A DNA stretch of 64,000 bases, from positions 1 to 64,000 of the forward strand of contig CAJOCR010000006.1 of assembly GCA_905236755.1 (NCBI GenBank), read 5' to 3'. Origin of the DNA: an uncultured Prevotella sp. (GTDB taxonomy: Bacteria > Bacteroidota > Bacteroidia > Bacteroidales > Bacteroidaceae). Each line of letters opens with the position of its first letter. Positions within the stretch are counted from its first letter, which is position 1. This document shows, piece by piece, positions 8,397 to 18,700 of the stretch. Under the pieces are notes generated by a model, which saw only the letters and a program-made list of their open reading frames with translations, was not told the DNA's origin and ran no database searches. The position numbers were made by a program, and so were the translations under genes.

Positions 8397-10343
8397 TTAC
8401 CAACCTGGGTTCTGATTAAGCTCAGGATAAAGATAAACTTCGCTGATTGGCAATGGGAACCAATAGTGCTTGGTAAAGAGTTTACGTGTAAGAATTTCTT
8501 TCTTTGTAAAACCGGAAACCTGAGCATCTTTTGGATCATGTGTCTTATAGAAATCATCTGATTCTACACGTTTAAACTCATGTGAGTACTTCTGAGTATA
8601 AGGAGCCTCTGTTAGGAGCAGCCAACGCTGTAAATCGTTGAATCTAAAGCCTTCAAAAGACAATTCTACCTCACGCTCACGACGAATCTCATCCATGAAC
8701 TTATGAGCATCTGCAACATAAGCAGCACCTACATGACCAGCACCACAACGTTCGCGAATTGTATTAATAGCATCCTCTGCTGTCTTATTAAAGTTACTTG
8801 ATTTTGCCTTAGCACCACCTACAGCAGCACAAGCCTCTGCATACATCAGATAGATATCAGCCAAACGCATATATGGAAGATAACAGTTCAAGTTTGCACC
8901 CCAATCATAATCTCTATCTACCTCATTACATGTATGAGGAACCAATTTCTGAATGAAGTAACCTGTACGGCTAGCGTTTTCTACTGTACGCATATTACCA
9001 CCTGTGTAAAGCTGACAATACTGCAAAGGAGCATACTGTCCTGGTGTTCCATTCAAATATTTGAAGCCATCAAAAACTATGTCATGATAGAAACGTGGGT
9101 CACGATTCTTGTATGGATGAGTTGGATCATACCCTGACTCTGGATCGTCAATAGGAAGACCATTAGCCATACCATAAGCATCGATAAGATTAGCTGTTGG
9201 TTGATGGATTACATTATCATGAGCAACAACCTTATCTACTTTAGGACCAAACACCTTAGATGTATTCCAGTTTGATGAATTACCATCACCATTCATTGGA
9301 CCACGGAAAATTGCCTCTGTGGTTCCTGGCATTTTCCAGTTCTGCTTAATTGTATAGAAAATATCCGAATAACATGATGTTGCATCATCACTTCTCTGAT
9401 GATTATAGATATCTTTATACTTGAACTCTGCCAAAGAATATTGTGTTGCACCACTTTCTACAAGATTAAGCAACTCACCGAAAGCTTCAGCAGCCTTCTG
9501 TGCCATTTCTGTATCATAATCATAGGTTTTGCCACTCTTAATAGCACCCAACTGAGCACCATTCTTCATCAATGGACTTGCAGCCCAGAGATATGTCTTA
9601 CCAAGATAACCCAAAGCCATAATCTTATTGATACGAAGCTCATTCTTGTTTTCTGTAGCTGCACCTACAGAGGTTTTATCCCAATTGATAGGCAAGAGGT
9701 CTGCAGCCTCACGAAGATCCTTTGCAGCTTTCAACGCACATTCTTTATAAGAAAGACGTGGCAGATTAAGCTCTGCTTTGTCATCCATATATTTGTCTAT
9801 ATATGGAAGTCCACCAAAGTACTCCATTAATTCAACATGCCACCAAGCGCGGAAGAAAAGAAGCTGACCTTTAATAACATCTTTTTCCTCCTGAGTACCA
9901 GTAACAAACTTGTCAAGATTAGCCAAACCGAGGTTTGCCTTACGGATACAATACCATGAATGTGGCCATAAAGAGTGAGAGAAGTTATCACCTGTTGCAG
10001 TAGGATTACTACCACTCTTCATCAACCAGTTTCCAGTAGTTTCCCAAGCACGGAAGTTACCTAAATCTACCTGATGAGTCATACGACTATCAGCCTCAGG
10101 GTTAAAGATTTCATCATCTCCCCAGTTCCAAGAAGGACACCAGTTACACTTTTCCTTATCAGGAACACAGTTGTAAATTTGCTCTACAAATCCCTGAAAA
10201 TTACGGAAATTGACAAAGGCATCATCAGGTGCAACTGTAGATTCAGGTTCCTTATCCAAATAGTCTTCACAAGAACACAATGTAGTGCCAAGTGTCAGTG
10301 AGACGCAGCCCACCATAAAGAAAGACTTTATTTTATTTTTCAT
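8397..10343 (-). CDS. xusB: SusD-like outer-membrane lipoprotein (XusB)
   Basis: RagB/SusD-family lipoprotein, 648 residues with the start chosen here. A longer frame opens at 10382, but that start would overlap the xusA stop (10363-10365) and place 13 polar residues before the signal peptide. The ATG at 10343 gives a normal signal peptide MKNKIKSFFM... ending in the lipobox LCSC (Cys25), followed by EDYLDKEPES, the typical SusD start. Other family marks are LLFFRAWWHVELMEYFGGLP, YMRLADIYLMYAEACAAVGG and IRREREVELSFEGFRFNDLQ. It partners XusA, 19 bp upstream, in binding xylan fragments. Confidence 0.92.
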   Translation of the reverse strand: MKNKIKSFFMVGCVSLTLGTTLCSCEDYLDKEPESTVAPDDAFVNFRNFQGFVEQIYNCVPDKEKCNWCPSWNWGDDEIFNPEADSRMTHQVDLGNFRAWETTGNWLMKSGSNPTATGDNFSHSLWPHSWYCIRKANLGLANLDKFVTGTQEEKDVIKGQLLFFRAWWHVELMEYFGGLPYIDKYMDDKAELNLPRLSYKECALKAAKDLREAADLLPINWDKTSVGAATENKNELRINKIMALGYLGKTYLWAASPLMKNGAQLGAIKSGKTYDYDTEMAQKAAEAFGELLNLVESGATQYSLAEFKYKDIYNHQRSDDATSCYSDIFYTIKQNWKMPGTTEAIFRGPMNGDGNSSNWNTSKVFGPKVDKVVAHDNVIHQPTANLIDAYGMANGLPIDDPESGYDPTHPYKNRDPRFYHDIVFDGFKYLNGTPGQYAPLQYCQLYTGGNMRTVENASRTGYFIQKLVPHTCNEVDRDYDWGANLNCYLPYMRLADIYLMYAEACAAVGGAKAKSSNFNKTAEDAINTIRERCGAGHVGAAYVADAHKFMDEIRREREVELSFEGFRFNDLQRWLLLTEAPYTQKYSHEFKRVESDDFYKTHDPKDAQVSGFTKKEILTRKLFTKHYWFPLPISEVYLYPELNQNPGW

Positions 10344-10362
10344 TTGAATATTCATTAAAAAA

Positions 10363-13300
10363 TTACAATGTGAATTTAACACCTAAGTTGAAACGTCTAA
10401 CAGTTGGGTAAGCACCAAGGAAGCCACCACCACCGAGGTTTGCCTCACGGTCGTCAGGCATACGAGTCCACAACCAGAGGTTATTACCATTCAAATAGAG
10501 TTTTAGATAATTTATACCTAAGTGTTTAATCCAACCCTTAGTCCAAGTATATGCAATCTCAACATTCTTCAAACGGATATAAGATCCATCATAGAGGAAC
10601 TGAGTACCATTACAAGCACCTGATGTTGTCGCTCCCCAACGTGGAACAACCACATCAGGATTAGATTCATACTTACTCCACCATGTACCTGTATTATATA
10701 CATTGTCAAGCTTGCTACCGAAGCTGGTAAGAGTTACATCACGAGTTACATCTGTTACACCATAGAATTGTGCAAATGCAGAGAAACCTTTCCATTCGAA
10801 ACCAAGAGTTGCATTATATGTGTTCAATGGACTACCACTATAGCCATAAGGAGCAACATCCTTACTATCAACAACACCATCACCATTGAAATCAACAATA
10901 TAGTAATCACCAACAAGACGATGGTTGTCATTTGATTCATGAGCTGGTGAACCAATCAAATCATCGATATTATTTATGAAACCTCTATCAATATATGATT
11001 TTGTCTGGCCCATAGAGAAGCCCGCATCCTTCTGATAATTAGGACGAAGAACTGGATCATCCTTCAATATAACCTTATTCTTAGAATGAGTCATACTAAA
11101 GTTAGCCCAAAGATGCAAACCATTAACAAGTGTTTTATTGAACTTTAATTCAAACTCATAACCACTGGTACGAACTTTTCCCTGATTAACAGTTGGAGGA
11201 GTTGCACCAAAGTAAGCTGGAATAGAGCGCTGATCACCAAAAATCAAAATATCACTACGACGATCGCAGAAGAATTCCAATGAACCGGTAAACAATCCAC
11301 CGAGGAAACCATAATCAATACCAAGATTAGTCTTTCTTACTGTTTCCCATTTTAAGTCTTCGTTACCAAGAGCACTCTGACGATACCATGTATAAATTGA
11401 AGCTGTCTTATTCAAATCCATATTGGTATTACCACCATATGCCCACTGATCCATATACAACCAACGACGGTTAGCATCAAAAGGATCACCTAAATTATCA
11501 CTACCGATTTCACCATAAGAAGCACGAACCTTCAACAAATCAACAATATGACTATCGCGAAGCTTCTGCATAAACTTTTCTTCAGAAATTGTCCAACCAA
11601 TTGCACCTGAGTTAAAGAAGGCAAAACGATTCTTCTTAGAAAATTTCTCAGAACCATTATAAGCACCATTGTACTCCACAAAGTAACGACCAGCATAGTT
11701 ATAGGTTGCACGGAAAGCCCAGTCTTCACGATAAGTTGGAATCACACTACCACGAGCGTTTTCTTGACGAGAAAACAAACCCATTGCTGTGATGTCATGC
11801 TGACCAAACTTACGAGCCCAGTTTAGCTGAGCCTTATAATAAAGGTTACGAACAGTAGCACCATTATTAACCTCACCACCTTGTGTTGACCAGTTAACAC
11901 CTTGCTGCCAATCAAACTTATTCTGACCTTCAAGTTCTTTACCTGCTTTTGCAACACCTGTTTCTGGATCAATCCACTTGGTAGGAGAGTCATTGTACAA
12001 GTCATTAATACCTCGACTTCCTTCAACAAATACATTGTCCCATGCTACTGTTGCATAGAAGTTCAAACCTTTAGTGATAAAATCAAGATTCTGTTCCAAT
12101 GTGAAGTCAGTATTAATACGAGTAGTTGTAACATTCTGAACACCACCAATAGAAAGGCTCTGAGCAGAGTTTGATACATTTGAAGCATTAGGATAGAAAC
12201 CCCAAGAGCCATCAGAATACTTAGGCAAAAATACATCAGGTGCAATATTATAAGCACCTGCCCACTGCTGACCAATTTGCCACTCGCTGTTAACAGAGTT
12301 ACTCCAAGGTGACTTCTTTACACCATTAGATCCAGCAATGTTCACCTTAAATAAGGTTGACTTGGTAATTTGGAAATCAAGGTTACTACGAACATTGATG
12401 CGGTTATAACCATAACCTGACTTATAATTTCGACCATTATCGTATACACGGAAAAGGTCACCTTCATGCACAAAGTCAGCTGAAGCAAAATACTTAACGA
12501 ACTTTGTACCACCGCTAATATTTACATTAGCATTATAAGACATTGTTGTCTTCTTAAACAAAGCATCCTGCCAATCAACATTAGCATAACGTTCCTGCTG
12601 CTCAACAGTTGTCTGATTACGATAATTGTTGATAAATTCTTGTGAGCGAATCTCACTCCAAGATTCTGGATAAACACCAAGTTCATGCTCTATAGCTTGA
12701 TTACGGAACATCAAAGCATCATAAGAGTCATACTTGTTAGGCAGTTTAGAAGGGGCCTTCATCGTGGCATTAAAGCCAACATCAATTTTGGCTTTTCCTT
12801 CCTGACCACGTTTAGTAGTTACAAGAATAACACCATTAGCACCCTTAACACCATAAACGGCTGTTGCAGAAGCATCTTTCAATACAGAGATACTCTGTAC
12901 AGAAGTGATGTCAACACTAGACAAAGGACGTTCTATACCATCAACGAGAACAAGAGGATCACTACTGTTCCATGAACTTGCACCACGGATGATAATTTGA
13001 GGTTCTTCCTCACCAGGCATACCATTTCCTTGGATGGTAACAACACCAGGAAGATTACCTGTCAAGGCAGCACCAATGTCACTAACACCAGCTGCGCGTT
13101 GCAACACTTCGCCTGTTGTCTGTGTAATAGCACCTACAACAGAAGCTTTCTTCTGCTGACCGTAACCAACGACAACAACTTCTTCGGTTGTCTGTGCGTC
13201 AGCCTGCATCACGATGCGCAGAGGTGCACTACCATTTACTGTAACTTTTTGAGTTTTCATACCAATGTATGAAACGCTCAAAGTAACATGATTAGATGGG

Positions 13301-13509
13301 ACTTTCAGCTGGAAGTTACCATCGAGATCGGTAACCGCCGCAGCAGATTTGTTACCCACCACAGTGATTGCGGCACCAATCAATGGCTCGCCGCTCTCAT
13401 CTGACACATTTCCCTTGATTGTTGTCTGAGCCAATGCTGTCATCGACGACAGTATCAGCATAAAGACAACAAGAGATAAGACTTTTAAAAGTCTGTCTAA
13501 ATGTTTCAT
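10363..13509 (-). CDS. xusA: SusC-like TonB-dependent transporter (XusA)
   Basis: Full-length SusC-family importer of 1048 residues. The signal peptide ends near ALA-Q (residue 27). A CarboxypepD_reg-like domain (about 30-112) holds GNVSDESGEPLIGAAITVVG and a DLDGNFQL motif. The TonB-box-like EEVVVVGYGQQKKAS comes next, then the plug (about 130-235) with ISVLKDASATAVYGVKGANG and VILVTTKRG. The barrel ends in FNLGVKFTL. It is the second gene of the operon, 46 bp after the GH51 stop, and forms a transport complex with XusB. Together with XusC/XusD the locus has two importer pairs, as in the known Prevotella xus clusters. Confidence 0.93.
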   Translation of the reverse strand: MKHLDRLLKVLSLVVFMLILSSMTALAQTTIKGNVSDESGEPLIGAAITVVGNKSAAAVTDLDGNFQLKVPSNHVTLSVSYIGMKTQKVTVNGSAPLRIVMQADAQTTEEVVVVGYGQQKKASVVGAITQTTGEVLQRAAGVSDIGAALTGNLPGVVTIQGNGMPGEEEPQIIIRGASSWNSSDPLVLVDGIERPLSSVDITSVQSISVLKDASATAVYGVKGANGVILVTTKRGQEGKAKIDVGFNATMKAPSKLPNKYDSYDALMFRNQAIEHELGVYPESWSEIRSQEFINNYRNQTTVEQQERYANVDWQDALFKKTTMSYNANVNISGGTKFVKYFASADFVHEGDLFRVYDNGRNYKSGYGYNRINVRSNLDFQITKSTLFKVNIAGSNGVKKSPWSNSVNSEWQIGQQWAGAYNIAPDVFLPKYSDGSWGFYPNASNVSNSAQSLSIGGVQNVTTTRINTDFTLEQNLDFITKGLNFYATVAWDNVFVEGSRGINDLYNDSPTKWIDPETGVAKAGKELEGQNKFDWQQGVNWSTQGGEVNNGATVRNLYYKAQLNWARKFGQHDITAMGLFSRQENARGSVIPTYREDWAFRATYNYAGRYFVEYNGAYNGSEKFSKKNRFAFFNSGAIGWTISEEKFMQKLRDSHIVDLLKVRASYGEIGSDNLGDPFDANRRWLYMDQWAYGGNTNMDLNKTASIYTWYRQSALGNEDLKWETVRKTNLGIDYGFLGGLFTGSLEFFCDRRSDILIFGDQRSIPAYFGATPPTVNQGKVRTSGYEFELKFNKTLVNGLHLWANFSMTHSKNKVILKDDPVLRPNYQKDAGFSMGQTKSYIDRGFINNIDDLIGSPAHESNDNHRLVGDYYIVDFNGDGVVDSKDVAPYGYSGSPLNTYNATLGFEWKGFSAFAQFYGVTDVTRDVTLTSFGSKLDNVYNTGTWWSKYESNPDVVVPRWGATTSGACNGTQFLYDGSYIRLKNVEIAYTWTKGWIKHLGINYLKLYLNGNNLWLWTRMPDDREANLGGGGFLGAYPTVRRFNLGVKFTL

Positions 13510-13555
13510 TGTACTTATTAGGTTTATTGATAAATTGAAAAAAAATAAATCTTCT

Positions 13556-15520
13556 TTAGAAGGTCAGTACGTTTACTGAATAAGCAGGCAGATTAACCTT
13601 AAAGTTCTTTCCTGCCTTGATTTTCTTAGCAACAGGTACGATATTGCGAGGATTGTCAATAGAATTGGTATCTTCTGGCTTTGCTGATGTAAGAATTATT
13701 TGCTTACCATTCTTCTGTACCTTGCCACCCTTTATATATATTGTGACATTCTGCTTAGTAGATCCGCCATTTACAAGTTTCAAGTATGTTTTGCCTGTTT
13801 TAGTATCAGTTGTAGCAGAATAATATATCTGTGGAAGTTCGCCATCTTTAGCTGCCATCTTTGGCATTTTTGCTACCTCTACAGGAACTATCTTGTTTCC
13901 TACATGGTTAGCATACATGCACTGTGCATAGTAAGATGGACTACCATAAGCGCTCAAAGCATCAACACCGATAAGGTCGCTCTCCCACTGCATACCACCC
14001 TTGTTTACATTAACAAAAAGAGGTGCATAACAATGAGCAATGACGATATCAGAGTTACGTTCCATAGCCGACATCCAAGCTGCATCACCAAGAGCTGCAT
14101 TCATGTTTGTTGTTGGAGTTCCCTCGCGTGAAGCCCACTCACCACAGAAGATTTTTGGACCTTTACGATCATAGCTATCATACTGATTGAAAGCACGATA
14201 CATATCTTCTGTGCTACGATAATAGTGCTCATCGATGACATCGAGTTTGATGTTGTCAACACCAGTTTCCTCTGCCTGTTCCTTAATCATCTTAGCTTCC
14301 TGAGTTGAGATTATCTGCAACTGAGGATATTTTGCCTTGATTGCCTCGTAGAACTTCTTATAACGACCTGGATAAGAACCGCTAAGATCGAAGAAATCTT
14401 CATTTCCTATCTCTACATAGTGCAATGGGAATGGCTCTGGATGACCGTCCTTAATGCGCTGTGCGCCCCACTTAGTATCGGCACCTCCAATAACGTATTC
14501 TATCTCATCAAGAGCATCCTGTACGAAATTATCACAGAAATCAGCAGAGAGATAATCGGTACTTAACACATAACCTGCAAAAACACCAAGAATAGGCTCT
14601 GCGCCACAATCCTCAGCCCACTGCAAGAATTCCAAGAGTCCAAGACCATCGGTAGAACGATACCCCCAAGGGCTCATGTGACCAGGGCGCTCATCAGGAT
14701 TACCAACTGTGCGTTTCCAGTCGAAACGATTCTGAAAATCATTACCTTCAAGGTAGTTACCGCCTGGGAAACGCAGGAATTTTGGATTCATGTCACACAT
14801 CATCTGCATGAGATCCTTGCGAAGACCGTTCTTACGCCCCTTGAATGTTTCTGGAAAGAGAACAACCTTTGAAAGCTGATATTCACCAGACTTCAAGGCA
14901 GTGATACGGAACTTAACATCCTTTGTTGCCTTTTCGAGATTCTTAGGAGCATTGAAAGAGAACTCCAAACGCTGCCAGTTATCATTAAGTCCGTTAACAA
15001 CTGTAGAAGCATAAACTGTTTTGCCATCGTTGCTAACAAGAGCAATTTCGAATTCACTTCCACCAGCAATATTGGTCTTTGCTATAACTGCACCCTGATA
15101 TTGTTCTCCTGCTCTTACAGGAACACCCCAATAGCCTTCATTAAGCAATCCATCACCTTTCTGGGCTGTCCAGATAAAAGCAATTGGGTTTGCTCGATTA
15201 TACCCACCCTTCTCCTCAACACGCACTTTTGAAGTAGTGCTATCGGTGAGAGACCAGAATTTTGCACCTTCAGGCTTCCAAGGAGTCCAAGGATTAGGAC
15301 GTTTGCCATTCTGAGCATCACGGAACGAAACGTTACGAAGCAACTGTGCATACAATCCACCCTCGTAAGCGAAATTAATCTCTTCGGTCATCATGCCATA
15401 GAGAATTGGACTCACGGAAGTCTTTGCTTCGTCAAGACGAAGTGTCATCTGTCCTTGAGCCTGCATTCCGATAGACGAAAGAAATGCCATTGTCGCAAGT
15501 GCTGTTCTAAATGTTTTCAT
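13556..15520 (-). CDS. GH51 alpha-L-arabinofuranosidase, exported
   Basis: Enzyme of 654 residues that removes arabinofuranosyl side groups from arabinoxylan. A signal peptide (about 1-20, ending in MQAQ) and no lipobox suggest a periplasmic location. An N-terminal CBM4_9-like beta domain (about 80-225) precedes the TIM barrel. LRFPGGNYLEGNDF, acid/base Glu374 in HYVEIGNED and nucleophile Glu461 in KIFCGEWAS identify GH51. The end of the protein forms the usual C-terminal beta domain (ITLTSAKPED through AYSVNVLTF). It is the first gene of the xylan operon and has its own -7 box, so the divergent HTCS gene probably controls it. Confidence 0.92.
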   Translation of the reverse strand: MKTFRTALATMAFLSSIGMQAQGQMTLRLDEAKTSVSPILYGMMTEEINFAYEGGLYAQLLRNVSFRDAQNGKRPNPWTPWKPEGAKFWSLTDSTTSKVRVEEKGGYNRANPIAFIWTAQKGDGLLNEGYWGVPVRAGEQYQGAVIAKTNIAGGSEFEIALVSNDGKTVYASTVVNGLNDNWQRLEFSFNAPKNLEKATKDVKFRITALKSGEYQLSKVVLFPETFKGRKNGLRKDLMQMMCDMNPKFLRFPGGNYLEGNDFQNRFDWKRTVGNPDERPGHMSPWGYRSTDGLGLLEFLQWAEDCGAEPILGVFAGYVLSTDYLSADFCDNFVQDALDEIEYVIGGADTKWGAQRIKDGHPEPFPLHYVEIGNEDFFDLSGSYPGRYKKFYEAIKAKYPQLQIISTQEAKMIKEQAEETGVDNIKLDVIDEHYYRSTEDMYRAFNQYDSYDRKGPKIFCGEWASREGTPTTNMNAALGDAAWMSAMERNSDIVIAHCYAPLFVNVNKGGMQWESDLIGVDALSAYGSPSYYAQCMYANHVGNKIVPVEVAKMPKMAAKDGELPQIYYSATTDTKTGKTYLKLVNGGSTKQNVTIYIKGGKVQKNGKQIILTSAKPEDTNSIDNPRNIVPVAKKIKAGKNFKVNLPAYSVNVLTF

Positions 15521-15576
15521 GACTATTTGTCTTTTGGTAAATTTGAGTCTGTATATTTTCGCTAATTTTACGGTGG

Positions 15577-15584
15577 CAAAGGTA
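15577..15584 (-). promoter_or_regulatory. -7 box TACCTTTG of the xylan operon
   Basis: The minus strand reads TACCTTTG, a perfect TAnnTTTG match, 57 bp before the GH51 start codon. It is the only good promoter seen for the seven-gene xylan operon. Confidence 0.7.
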
Positions 15585-15654
15585 CACCTTTTATATATTA
15601 TAGGCTTTACGATATGTTACCCAAACTTTACAAAAAGTAACGTTTTGTGTATCA

Positions 15655-15710
15655 AAAACTTTTCGAAAAATACCATTTTAGGCGAAAAATTACGTTTTTA
15701 GGACGCAAAA
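15655..15710. repeat. Direct repeats of about 20 bp in the xylan control region
   Basis: Partial copies follow one another at about 20-bp steps: TTTTCGAAAAATACCA near 15660, TTTTAGGCGAAAAATTACG at 15676 and TTTTAGGACGCAAAATTT at 15696. Two helical turns between copies put them on one face of the DNA, as expected for a dimeric AraC-type output domain. They sit between the GH51 -7 box and the HTCS -7 box. Binding by the HTCS protein is inferred. Confidence 0.5.
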
Positions 15711-15734
15711 TTTGAGTATTTCATAAATAATGTG

Positions 15735-15742
15735 TAATTTTG
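15735..15742 (+). promoter_or_regulatory. -7 box TAATTTTG of the HTCS gene
   Basis: TAATTTTG matches TAnnTTTG 19 bp before the HTCS start codon. This implies a very short 5' leader of about a dozen bases. Confidence 0.5.
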
Positions 15743-15761
15743 AGCCAAAATCAAATCAATC

Positions 15762-18700
15762 ATGAAAGTCGCGAAAAATATTTGGCTTATAAACATATTT
15801 TGCTTTTTGTTATCTCTGAACGCTGTTGCACAAACAGGTAAATTATTCAATACAGAAAATCAACTTTCAAGCAGTTTTGCAAATCAAGTCTTTCAAGCTC
15901 GCAACGGATTCATCTGGATAGCAACCCGCAATGGTATCAATGTTTACGACGGATACAATTTCACTCTGCTCAGACGTGATTTTGAAGATAATCGCGGTCT
16001 GTCGAATAATTATATCAATTGCATTGATGAAGACCATGAGGGTAACATACTTTTAGGAACCAGTAATTCGCTCATTGAATACAATGGCAAAGGGTTCCAA
16101 ATCATTCCTATGTATGACTCTAAGGGAAAGGAAGCACGCACATACATCAATCACATGACTGTGTGTGAGAATGGAGATGTGATAATACCAACATCAGGTT
16201 ATGGTATTATGCGCTTGAAAAAAGGCACGAAACGTGTGTGTCATCCTCTTGGGGGCGCACTAAAGAACTATAATTACATCTACACCGTCAAAGAGGATTT
16301 ACAGCATAGACTGCTGATAATTACCGAGGACAATAAATTATTGATTCTTAATCCAAATGGTTCTCTTATCACAGAGATACCAGGACTAAAGGGTGTAAAA
16401 GCTCGTGAGGTAGCAGTTGACAGCAAGGGCAACATCTGGTTAGCTACTATGGGGCAAGGTTTATATCTTATGCCTCAAGGCAAAGGCACATTCCAACGTA
16501 TTGACGCCATAGGAAACTTACCAATGTCGTATATCTATATTAGCAGAACCGATAATGTTTTCATTGGCTGCGATGGTATGGGTATATGGATGTATAATCC
16601 TATCACTCATCAGGTTATAGACAATCCTTTCTTTAGTAACGCAATAGATTTAAGCAAGAGTAAGGTTAGTTCTATTATTGAAGACCAGCAAGGAAATATA
16701 TGGATTAGCATGTTGCAAAAGGGTGTATTTATGCAACCTGGCAATACCTTTACCTTTGGTTATATGGGTTATCGCTTAGGAAATCATAACAACATTGGAA
16801 GCAACTGTGTAACTGCTGTACTATATGCCAAGAATGGACATGTGTGGGTAGGAACTGATAAAGACGGAGCTTATGAGCTTGACAGCAACTATAGACTTAT
16901 TCGCCATTACACTAATATTCCACTTGTTGTACTTGCGCTATGCGAAGACCATAAGGGACGCATTTGGATTGGCTCTTATCGTAACGGATGCGGATATGTA
17001 GAAGGCGGAGCTTACCATAAGGTAAATATAGGCAATAACCCTGAACTCAGCCTTTTTGACATAAAATGCGACTCCAAAGGTACTATATGGATGGCATCAA
17101 TGGGACAGGGTTTGTTCGGATATGCACAAGACGGAACGGTGCGCAACTACACCATGAAGAAAGGTGCCGACAACAACCTCAAAATAAACAGTTTACCAAA
17201 CAACTTCCTTTCTAAATTATCGGTAAGCCATGACGGCAAAACTCTTTTCATTGCTACATCTGTAGGTCTTTCTGCTCTTAATTTAGCAACAGAGAGTTGG
17301 ACTGCTACATTTGGAAAGAACTGTCTGAACAACGGCACGTTCTCACATAGCGTATATGAAGACAGAAAAGGAAGAGTGTGGTTTGGTACTGACGATGGAG
17401 TTTATTGCTATGATTTAAAGCATGGAATAAAGGAGAAACGATATACTATTAAGGAAGGACTTTGCGACAATAGTATATGTTCTATCACAGAAGACAACAA
17501 AGGTCGTATCTGGATGGGTACAGCTCACGGTATATGCTGTTTAAACCCTAAAACTGGTAAAACAGAGAATTACTATGCTGAGAGCGGTATTCAAAGCAAT
17601 GAGTTCAGTGATGGAACTGTAGCAACCAAAAATGGCGGAGCATTTATCATCATGGGTGGTACAGGCGGTATAACATGGTTTGAGCCTGCGAAGGTAGCTC
17701 AACAAAAATGGGACGCCAAAGTATCAGTATCTGACTTTGTAGTTGGTTCACGTAGTGTTTTTGCAGGAATGGAATCAGGAATCTATGAGATTACCGACAA
17801 AAGAGTTGTTGATAGTGAATCATTTAATTTGGCTCACGATGACAACACATTTACTATTCACCTCTCTACGCTAACCTTTAACAACGTAGAACAGATAACA
17901 TACGCCTACAGTATCAATGGTGATCATTGGCATTCTACTCGCCAAGGAGCTAACGAACTGGTATTCAGCCATCTCGACCCAGGAACATACCATTTCAAGG
18001 TAAAAGCAATATGTAATGGTCAGGAGTCACCTATAAAGGAATTCACTGTAACTATTCATCCAGCATGGTATGCCAGCACATGGGCAAAGATATTCTATTT
18101 CATCGTATTTTTAGCATTGATACGTTTCTATTTCGTTTACAGAAAACGTAAAGAAGAAGATCGACTGCTTCTTCAAGAACATATTCATGCTGAGGAACTA
18201 AGCGAATCAAAACTGCGTTCATTCATGAATATCAGTCATGAAATTCGCACCCCTATGACACTTATCGTTTCGCCTCTGCAGCAGCTCATTAAGAGCGATC
18301 GTGACCCACAGAGACAGGCTATATACACTACTATTCGCCGTAATACAACACGTATTCTGCACCTTATCAACGAAATTATGGACCTCCGCAAGATTGACAA
18401 GGGCCAGATGGCTATGCACATGAGAGAAACGGATATGGTGAAGTTCATCAATGATGTATATAGCCTCTTTACGCAACAAGCTAAGTCACAACACATAAAC
18501 CTCACCTTTGTTCACGATACAGACTCTTTACCTGTATGGTTTGATCCAAACAATTTTGACAAGGTGCTGGTGAATATCATCTCTAACGCCTTTAAATACA
18601 CATCAGCAGGCGGAAATATACGCATTACATTAACACATACAGAGACAGAGGTGAGACTTTCTTTCTTTGATGATGGAGAATCCATACCAGAAGATAAGAT

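Noticed and set aside
10344..10382. Longer start for xusB
   Set aside because: It would overlap the xusA stop codon and put a non-hydrophobic stretch before the signal peptide; the ATG at 10343 is better.
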